From: Liolophura sinensis
Taxonomy: Eukaryota; Mollusca; Polyplacophora; Chitonida; Chitonidae
Length of the DNA stretch: 64,000 bases
Reading direction: 5' to 3'
Assembly (NCBI RefSeq): GCF_032854445.1
Contig: NC_088296.1
Span: forward strand, 3,249,246-3,313,245
Part shown: positions 56,466 to 64,000 of the stretch, in pieces
How positions within the stretch are numbered: position 1 is the stretch's first letter
Layout of the letters: every line of letters begins with the position of its first letter
The notes under the pieces: generated by a model
The model's database searches: none
Told to the model about the DNA's origin: nothing
Seen by the model: the letters and a program-made list of their open reading frames with translations, nothing else
Position numbers and translations under genes: made by a program

Positions 56466-59436
56466 TCCAATAAACTAGGGAAGTTTGTTTCTGTAAGAAT
56501 AAACAGAAACAGATCATGCAGAATTCTAAACCAAGGCCATGCCCTTTGACCTCTGAACCCTACAGAGGTTAATTTGCATACGTCAAGAGATTCAATTCAA
56601 GGGTTATAACCCCTAAGTGAGACATTGGGGGAAAATGTGAAACAGGAAAAAGGAAAAACAAACAAGTGGTCAAGATGGAACACCGTTACGAGACATACGT
56701 CAAATAATGTTATGCTCATAAAAATCTATTACCTTTATACAATGATATAATATTAATAATGAAATATGGGTTTTGACAACGCTTTGAATCTGGAGACGTC
56801 TCAAGATTTCACGATACAGTGCTCTACAACAACAACACCACGGCCACCTACCACAAGTAGCTACGTGGGACTGAGAAATGGCCCTGTAAGAAATCAAGGG
56901 GAGACAACACGTCTATAACATCACTCAAGAGTTGCCTCCCCCCGACCCCATTAATTTCTCTTCAAAATTTTTCCTTTTTTATGCACAACCTGTGGTAACA
57001 AGAGAAATAGCACCTTGCAATTTAATTATACCTTAGGAAAGTCATCCTACCATTTCTGGGTGACAAACGAAGCCCACAATGCATTCCCGACAGGACAAAT
57101 ATACACAATTTCGCAGTCGTGAAGAAGAAACTTCGTCTGAACAACTGTTAGTATATTTTTTGGCAATAGCGATAAACATCTCGGAAGACATGCCCTCTTG
57201 ATTGGTGGACAGAAAAAAAAAGGGGGGGGGGGGGGGGTGTACACCACTCCAGGAACAGAACACACTCCTGCGGAGTCGTTTCCCTTATAATACAATGCCA
57301 ATGTGCATGCTCGACAGCCTCGTCCATGGAAAAAATGGAAGGAAAACAGTTCCTTCATTCCTGGAAGAAACTAGCTCAACCTCAGACATTGATTAGTTTT
57401 TGCTTCTTTAGAATTCTGTGCTCTGCACATGAAAGTGTTATAGTCAGGGTGTAATATTAATCCAAGCATGAACTTTTGTATAAATCCAAAACAACTTAAC
57501 GGATCTAAACAGGCGAATGGCTGCCACAAGAAAGCCACTATGTCAGGGTGACGTGATACCTGCTGCCTATCAGTCAGTCAGTCACTCACTCACTCTCGTC
57601 TTGGAAAATACGTCCATGCAACATACGACCACAAAAAAAAAAAAAATAAATAAAAAAAGTGATACAATTATGCTGTGCCTTTAGCCCTTCCCATAATGCA
57701 CTGGTAGATATGTTTGCAGCCGAAGCGTAATGGCAGTAGACAGGGACTGTTGCACGATACAAGCAATCGTAAAAACTTAACGACTATTTGACAAAAATGA
57801 CGACGGACTATAACAAAGTACCCTTCATTTTATTCTCTCAGTAAAGCCACTACGTAAGGTATATGAATGGAAAATAGAAACAATGACATCTGATGAGACA
57901 TTAGCTCCGAGATGAGTTGTCCATACTCCATGCTTCCACATTAACGGCTCTGAACCGTCACATTCACTAAACAGGAACTTGGTCCTGTCACCTGTGCCGC
58001 CTCAAAAGTGCCAACGCTGTACATCACAAAAAGAGGTGTTCCTTGATGTTAAAGTAATTCCGAATTCATATCACCTCATTATGTGGGAATAATTAAGACC
58101 ATAACATCGCAAATAACACCTAACCAACGCACCCACTCGGACGGCATTAAAACTTCGCAAGCAGCAATTTTCAAATCGCATGACTCGGTAGCTAGGGTGG
58201 ACTGCGATGCCCTTTTCAAAATTAAGAGCATCTTTTTTCACGATATAATTGATTATTGTTCATTTCTGTTAATTATTAACACACAAATTAAAGTTAAGAC
58301 TCCCAAACATTTTGTCAATCACCCTTCATATGGTGTACATCTCATGGGTTTCAATGAAATCATTCCACCAGTTTAACTTCTTCCAGACGATGCCGAGTGC
58401 AGACAATTCTAACTGAAAATGATGGTTAGCGAAGTCCGGCTTGCTGCCGCTGTAACAGATACAGTTGTGTTAATTGTGACCTTATGGTCTTTATTATTCA
58501 CAAATCACAAAGTAAAGAGTTATTGAGGGATTGAGGTAACATGTTTTTGTAGTGTACGGCTTTGACATGTCGAGGACAGCATACTCGAGTTCGAGGTTAG
58601 TGAATGGAAGAGTACAGATTTGTATTTCTGAAAGCTAAGCTGGGAAACAGATCTCAGATCTAATGAGACATGTGCCTATAAAAAGGCTGCCCTTGTTCAT
58701 ATCTCTCCCCCCCCCCCCCCCCCCACCCCAAAAAAGAAAAACATTTCATTTAATCGAAGTATGAACAAGAAAAAAACCCCAACGAAATAGGGTAACAAAA
58801 TATTTCAGCTAAATCAGAAGGCTTACATAAATACAAACTGGTTGATGATGATGAAAATGATGAAGAGCTGCTTCTCATTCATACACAGCTTGTATCCCAT
58901 TCACGCTATCCTTCTTGTCGTCCTGACGAGTCAGAAGTCAGCTTGTGTGCCAGAACGATATCGCTTAGCTGGGTCTTGGGCAGAAGATCTCCACATTCCC
59001 TGCTACAGCCCACGACCCTGCAACTCAACAGTCACACACAGAGTTATGTCCCCTGCCCCTGCAGTGTTAATTGTAGATATGTTGGACATACAGAAGACAA
59101 TGACAGTATTCCACACTGGGTCACAGTCCCACACTTGCACAGCTGTCCCTTTTTCTCCTTCGTGAAGTCCAGTAGTCATTTCCAACAGCAGCACAACTCC
59201 TGTGCACAGGCATGGGTCGCAGTACTCCGCTCGCTTTCACTGTCAGTGTTTCAAGTTTGTGAATTTCTTTAACACCCCCCTCCCCCCACGTGGTACAAAA
59301 TGTGATATGTCACAGCTACGCTAAACATGAAAGAAATGGACACGCCTTCATAATAATGATCAAAAAAAAAAAAAAAAAACAGACAAAAGAAACACAAAAA
59401 AAAAAAACAGTAACCACGAAAAGCACATACTGGTAA

Positions 59437-59571
59437 TAATAATAATAATAATAAAGCCAGCCCTGTATAACAAGGCATGATGATTCATTGGAACACAACA
59501 TTAGGTGATATATTTATATATCATATACAAACATATATATATATATATATATATATCTGTGTGTATGTGCG

Positions 59572-59619
<48 letters not shown>

Positions 59620-59631
59620 CACACACACACA
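59437..59631. repeat. Simple repeats: (AAT)n, then (AT)n/(GT)n
   Basis: AATAATAAT at 59437-59454; AT runs at 59532-59556 and 59578-59614 separated by GTGTATGTGCGTATGTG, ending in (AC)n. Confidence 0.95.
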
Positions 59632-59831
59632 TTACCAACTTCAGCCAATCAGGAATCTGGGGAAGTACGACAAGAATGTTGGAGGGGGGTCGGGGAGGGG
59701 TCGGGGTCTGAGGGTAAAATGCACAGATACACCAAAGTCGAGTCCTCTTAAAAAAATAGCGCCTCCTCTATAAGTTATAAAGATTCTGGTGACGTTTGAT
59801 CGCAGCCCCAAGCTTTTAGCACTTTAAAATG

Positions 59832-60048
59832 TCAGCTCTGCTGGGTCAAGGTCGTTTCCATGGTGACAGGAGGTGATTCGTGAGAGTCTACGACGTCCTG
59901 AGGTTGCAAATCCACAGGGATGTGAAAAGTGTGCAGCCCTGGAGAGTGAGAACAGACATTGACGTCCTGTGATTGGCCGACTGGTGAAACCTGTCTTAGC
60001 TGAATGGCCCAGCTTAACCCCTTCATGAATACGCACGAGGGTACCCAA
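59832..60048 (-). CDS. Gene 2 candidate terminal exon with stop codon
   Basis: Acceptor CACCTGTTGTCTCAG followed by 72 in-frame codons (71 residues plus TGA at 59832-59834). The predicted tail is low in charge, with [19 protein letters not shown] and [10 protein letters not shown] at the end. The frame agrees with phase 2 from either preceding candidate exon. Vertebrate E-proteins end sooner after RREEEK, so this would be an unusually long C-terminus; a different terminal exon is possible. Confidence 0.45.
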
Positions 60049-63000
60049 CTGAGACAACAGGTGCTTCAACAGGTCGCAAATAAAAGACCTACAGAGGTAA
60101 CAAAAAAGGTTCCTAAAAAATGAAAAGATAAACCTCGCAATAGTGTCACATTCACATCATGCTGTGACACGAACGTTGAATGTGTCCGTCTCCATGACAA
60201 TGACGGCAGCAGCACGTACCCTCAAAGGCTACCCTCGGAGGTCTCTGCCTAACATGACTAAAATCTCGCTTAATAACGTCACACCAGTTTCCTGAGGATG
60301 GCACAGTTAGCTCCCTTGACAACCCTCTTAAGGCAGCTTTCTGTCCCCGGAAGACCAGGCCGATGACGACAACGACACTGACGCCCAGGCACAAATGTTT
60401 TCAGTAGCTTTGTAAACACAATGTACAGGTTAGGAAGAACTCTTCGGTCAGTGGAGTCTGTAAAAAGGTCTCTCAAAAGGTCATGGGTCATCACAGCACA
60501 TGTTGCCATAGCAACCTGGAACCACTGTTTTTACAGCGCCACCTAGGTTGGTCCAAGTTTGTGGTCGCCCAGATCTCCATTGTTTCTGGTTGCTGGTTTG
60601 TCATTACCTGCTGAGTGAAGAGAAAGGAGAAGTTTTCAACGTGACGGATCTGGAAAGGCATTAACAGAAAAAATAGACATTCCTAGTGTCTAATTTACTG
60701 TGATTACATAATGTCCAAATAATGTCCATAAATTACATCTTGCCATTTCTTGTCAAGATCCAATTTGCCAAGTCTTACATGGATGGTAATAAGGAACTCG
60801 TGAAATTCCTACAGGCCTGTATCCAGATGGTCCAAAGTGTGAACTCATTTGTTCTTTCTTTTATCAAGTCACAATTATCGGTTGTCTTCCAGGGTTCGAG
60901 TTCAAGACATTAATAAACCATATACGAAGCTTAATCACAGAAGAAAACTTTGCATTCTTCTGTCATTTGGATTGTCTGAATAACTTGTCCTTGAGTTCCC
61001 CCCATTTTTCTTGAACACTTAAGAACGCTGGTTGCGTGGTTTGGATCTAAACCCTAAATTTGACCTCACTCACCTCATGCTTGCTGAAATAGTCCTCCCA
61101 AGATCTGTGAAAAGAAAAAGGAAAAAAGCATTTATATTTAGTGACGTGGTAGGATAGGCGGCATACAAGAGCCTGAAAGAGCTTGGTGTAGAGAAATGGT
61201 GTTCCTTGTGGTGTTCAGTGTCTGCTGTGGGATGAACACGTAAGGTGAAATGTAGATATGCATGGTGAAATGTGGACATGTCTGGTGAAATGTAGACATG
61301 TCTGGTGAAATGTAGACATGTCTGGTGAAATGTGGACATGTCTGGTGAAATGTGGACATGCCTGGTGAAATGTGGACATGCCTGGTGAAATATGGACTTG
61401 CATGGTGAAATGTGGACATGTCTGGTGAAATGTAGACATGTCTGGTGAAATGTGGACACGTGGACAGGTATGGTGAAATGTGGACATGCCTGGTGAAATG
61501 TGGACTTGCATGGTGAAATGTGGACATGTCTGGTAAAATGTGGACATGTCTGGTGAAATGTAGACATGTCTGGTGAAATGTGGACATGCATGGTGAAATT
61601 ATGGTGAAATGTGAAAATGCATGGTGAAATGTGGACATGTTGGTGAAATGTGGACATGTATGGTGAAATGTGGACATATGTGGTGAAATATGGTCATGTA
61701 TGGTAAAATGTAGACATGCATGGTGAAATATGGACATGTATGGTAACATGAGGACATGCATGGTGAAATGTGAACATGTATGCTGTAAAGTTCACATGAA
61801 CGATTAGGGTCTCAGTGGATGTGATGTGTTGTGCGCACATCTCATGTGGAGTAGGAGAGTTTGACTAACCTTACCCGCTAATGCGGCCTGCTGTGCGAGC
61901 TCCTCTGCGCTCATCGAACGTCCAGGAAGCTCTTCTGTCTTTTCTTCTTCTCGCCTCTTCAGACATGCTGCTTTGGGATTTAGATTTCGTTCTGAAATTA
62001 TCAGGTGTGAAACAGGTAAAGGTGAGCTTTAACAATCGTATCTGAACAGAGACACTGGGCTAGCAGAATAACTGTGTGAACACACAATGGCAAATGTGTC
62101 AGCAGCGTTACATCTGTCTATCAGATACCTCTAAGGTGTTAACCAATGAGGTTGCATGTAGAGTTCTTGCTGATTTGGCTTGCCAAAGGGGAGTGGTTTT
62201 CTCCACAAACATTCTCAGTAACTGACAGATCACATAACCATTGTAATTTAACTTGGCAATGAAAGGTATAACAGTCAAGAAATAATCCATGGTTTGAACA
62301 CCTTCTCACCTCTAACTTGTTGCTCCAATGATGTAATCACGTTGACAGCATGTTGTAAAATCATCAACTTTGTCAGTGGCTGGTTACTCCCCACATGTAA
62401 TGTCACCATCTGACCGAGCTCCTTGAACGCTTCATTAATGTCTCGAACTCGAACCCTGGAAGACAACCGATGGCGAATTTCAAATGGCGAAAGCAAACAT
62501 GTCTCCAGCCTATTTCGCAGTATATAATCAACAGAGCAATGAAGGTAAAGATAAATCTCACAGAGGTGTATGGTAAAATACTAGCCTTTACCCAAAAGTA
62601 AAATATGCCGATAACTAAAATCCATCAATGTTTTTCACATACAGCGGCAAGGTGAATGGCCACTTACAGCACTACCATAAATAAACAAGAATACAGCATT
62701 TACATTTATTACTGGGCAATATAATACTGCCCTGTGTTTTGTTTTAGGAATACAAATACGATTACACAAAATAATTCTACATGGAGAAATAAAATTCAGG
62801 AATTCACAAGATCTAGTTTCTTTAACAAAGGCAAGATCAACACAAGTTTATCCAGGGTACACACGTACTTTTATAAACATGAATACAGTTTAATGTATTA
62901 ACACCATGCATAAGCTACGTAAGATCTAACAGGCAGCATGATGAACGAAATGTTAGAGAGCCTGGTCACAGCAGAGTTATCCCCCCTTGCTCTGCCCTCC

Positions 63001-63787
63001 TTCTCCCACACTCTCTTCATGGAGCTAAATCTTTCCTACACTCCTGCTACTATAAGCGCAAAGAGAAGTGCCCTCAGAATTAAGCCAATCCATGCAGAGT
63101 TACATCTGGAAATAACAGTAGCTGCTATGCAGGCTGTTGCCTGATGTGAACAGCCCATCACCGCCAAGAAGAAACTCCTCACCCATTTATGATCACAGAC
63201 AAAAATTTGTATCATGCACATTTTGACTGTTCCAGAGCTGTACCCTATTAATCAGGGCCTAGGGCGTGACCCTTGCGAAGCTATGGACAAATTGTTAGTA
63301 GAAGCGCTTCTGGAACAACTCCAGTAATAAGATCTCTACATCATGAGAATCGACTTGTAAAGGCTCATACGTCTGGGTTACTCCATCAACATTTGTCGGT
63401 TTGATTTGTGCGAATTATGACAACTCTTCCCTGGAATACCACGTTGTATATGCTGCGTCTCACAAACTCATGCAAACCTATCAAATGCCTCTGACCTCCC
63501 ACCCAAACCTCCCTTATCCTCCCCACTACAGCAGATCTGTACACCCAAATCTTTCTCATCCAGTCACAGTAACACTTGCTATTCTAGCTATGATGTGACT
63601 GCAGAGGAGACAGTAGTAGAAATGAGGGCTGTAGGATGACAAATGCCCTCTCCTCCCTCAAGGCTATTGCTTACCCTCTCCCCCGCTTTCCCAATATCCT
63701 TAGATGACAATAAGAGAGCAATATTACCTTTCCCTATTGTTGTTAGCTTGACGTCTCATAGCAGCTGATACTTCATCCTTCTCTGGC
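59832..63787 (-). CDS. Gene 2 (overall): class I bHLH transcription factor, E-protein (daughterless/TCF3/4/12 type), 3' exons only
   Basis: Nuclear transcription factor that dimerises with tissue-specific class II bHLH proteins and binds E-boxes (CANNTG). Exons 63728-63787, 62310-62455 and 61875-61991 join in frame to give the whole basic helix-loop-helix and the conserved segment after it. Diagnostic strings are [53 protein letters not shown] and RREEEK, which are almost the E-protein signature. Downstream exons 61074-61104, 60608-60649 and 59832-60048 continue the frame to a TGA stop but are less certain. The 5' part (activation domains) lies right of the window. The gene lies upstream of gene 1 on the same strand, about 19 kb away, with no sign of a functional link. 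The family is certain; the choice among names is not made because invertebrates usually have one such gene. Confidence 0.93.
60608..60649 (-). CDS. Gene 2 candidate short exon (possibly alternative)
   Basis: A 42-nt stretch between acceptor GCCTTTCCAG and donor GTAATG. Phase 2 in and 2 out, so it can be included or skipped without breaking the frame. It would read [13 protein letters not shown]. No homology is recognised. Confidence 0.4.
61074..61104 (-). CDS. Gene 2 candidate short exon
   Basis: A 31-nt stretch between acceptor TTTTCACAG and donor GTGAGTGAG. Entered in phase 1 it reads [10 protein letters not shown] and leaves in phase 2. No family match is known to me. Support is good splice signals and frame only. 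Confidence 0.5.
61242..61790. repeat. 20-bp minisatellite in gene 2 intron, about 27 copies
   Basis: Unit TGGTGAAATGTGGACATGTC with GTAGACATG, CATGCA and GTATGG variants. It fills most of the 770-bp intron between 61105 and 61874. Open frames on minus are by-products: 20 is not a multiple of three, so the array cycles frames, each free of stops. Confidence 0.95.
61875..61991 (-). CDS. Gene 2 exon: conserved post-HLH segment
   Basis: Acceptor ATAATTTCAG, donor GTAAGG, 117 nt, phase 1 in and 1 out. It encodes [17 protein letters not shown], which is nearly identical across animal E-proteins, then [20 protein letters not shown], which I do not recognise from vertebrate members. Confidence 0.93.
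62310..62455 (-). CDS. Gene 2 exon: helix 1, loop and helix 2 of the bHLH
   Basis: Acceptor TTGTCTTCCAG, donor GTGAGAAG, 146 nt, phase 2 in and 1 out. It encodes [16 protein letters not shown] (end of basic region and helix 1), the loop [10 protein letters not shown], and helix 2 [20 protein letters not shown]. Class I E-protein identity is unmistakable. Confidence 0.95.
62456..63727. other. Gene 2 intron within the bHLH basic region (1272 bp)
   Basis: AT-rich. An open stretch at 62938-63144 on plus has no splice relation to gene 2. No repeat family is recognised. Confidence 0.7.
63728..63787 (-). CDS. Gene 2 exon: basic region of the bHLH
   Basis: Sixty-nucleotide exon between acceptor TTTTTAACAG and donor GTAATA, phase 1 in and 2 out. 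It encodes [19 protein letters not shown]. The Arg pair, Asn residues and the Glu that contacts the E-box line up with the E-protein basic region (RRMANNARER in vertebrates), with Asn in place of Ala. Confidence 0.9.
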
Positions 63788-64000
63788 CTGTTAAAAATGG
63801 TTTGACCCAGAAATGGCCCAGGTTTAGAGGCAATTCACAGTTATACATTTATAATGTAGTACATACATCAATGGCCCCAGCGGGCAGAAAGGCTAACAGG
63901 CCTGTATTTGTCGTCAATCACCCAAAGTGCAGCTTACCAAAATGGTGCAAATCACATTTCTTTGTCTTTTAATTGAAGTGTAAGCCAATTTCAACTTCTA

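Larger units (their letters stand above)
55016..59831. other. Downstream of gene 2: likely 3' UTR and intergenic sequence
   Basis: Presumably holds the 3' UTR and polyadenylation site of the E-protein gene. AATAAA words on minus occur, for example near 55670 and 57830, but I cannot choose between them. Poly-G at 57220-57237, poly-C at 58706-58724 and A-runs near 57635 and 59365 are simple repeats. Confidence 0.45.

Noticed and set aside
58842-59272. Two overlapping plus-strand frames of about 108 codons
   Set aside because: The start is an ATGATGATG simple repeat, no known domain is seen, and the stretch lies downstream of gene 2 on the opposite strand.
61070-61761. Histidine/threonine-rich frames on minus ([11 protein letters not shown] repeats)
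   Set aside because: Translation of the 20-bp intronic minisatellite in three frames.
62938-63144. 68-codon plus-strand frame within the E-protein intron
   Set aside because: No family resemblance and opposite to the gene; length is unremarkable for this composition.

Overview
The window is eukaryotic and intron-rich, and most probably comes from a mollusc, perhaps a bivalve. The reasons are short exons with GT/AG boundaries, dense minisatellites, and many tRNA-derived SINEs whose 3' ends (GTACGGCGTAAAAC or GTACGACGTTAAAC) I associate with molluscan genomes. That taxonomic call is recall plus inference; no rRNA or mitochondrial marker is present. There is no operon, CRISPR array or prokaryotic signal.

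Two protein-coding genes can be supported, both on the minus strand. Gene 1 (about 40527 down to 924, running off the left edge) encodes a secreted protein with tandem fasciclin-1 (FAS1) domains, of the periostin/TGFBI/midline-fasciclin type. I assembled 13 exons by hand: a signal-peptide exon, then four FAS1 domains of three exons each. Every junction keeps the reading frame, giving about 632 residues before the edge. Gene 2 (63787 down to 59832, entering from the right edge) is the 3' end of a class I bHLH E-protein gene (daughterless/TCF3/TCF4/TCF12 family). Two exons carry the bHLH domain and one carries the conserved post-HLH segment. Three more frame-compatible exons form a less certain C-terminus.

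Layout: 1-20 kb holds the twelve FAS1 exons, with introns carrying SINEs and minisatellites (42, 25, 41 and 71 bp units). 20.3-40.3 kb is the predicted 20-kb first intron. It contains a 57-bp minisatellite of about 64 units (21.25-24.9 kb), a precise 3.7-kb tandem segmental duplication (23293-27029 and 27030-30984), two copies of a 19-21 bp minisatellite, a repeat grown from a dispersed element (32.8-33.1 kb), and a 43-bp array (38-39 kb). 40.5-59.8 kb is intergenic or untranslated sequence with SINEs, a dispersed repeat family and further minisatellites. 59.8-64 kb is the E-protein gene.

The longest open reading frames in the window (up to 1110 codons on plus and 901 on minus) are not genes. 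They arise because the 57-bp unit is a multiple of three and lacks stops in several frames. The most notable content is the repeat landscape: higher-order arrays, a recent tandem duplication, and three SINE families with different tRNA-like heads but a common 3' tail. I found no convincing new enzymatic or defence system.
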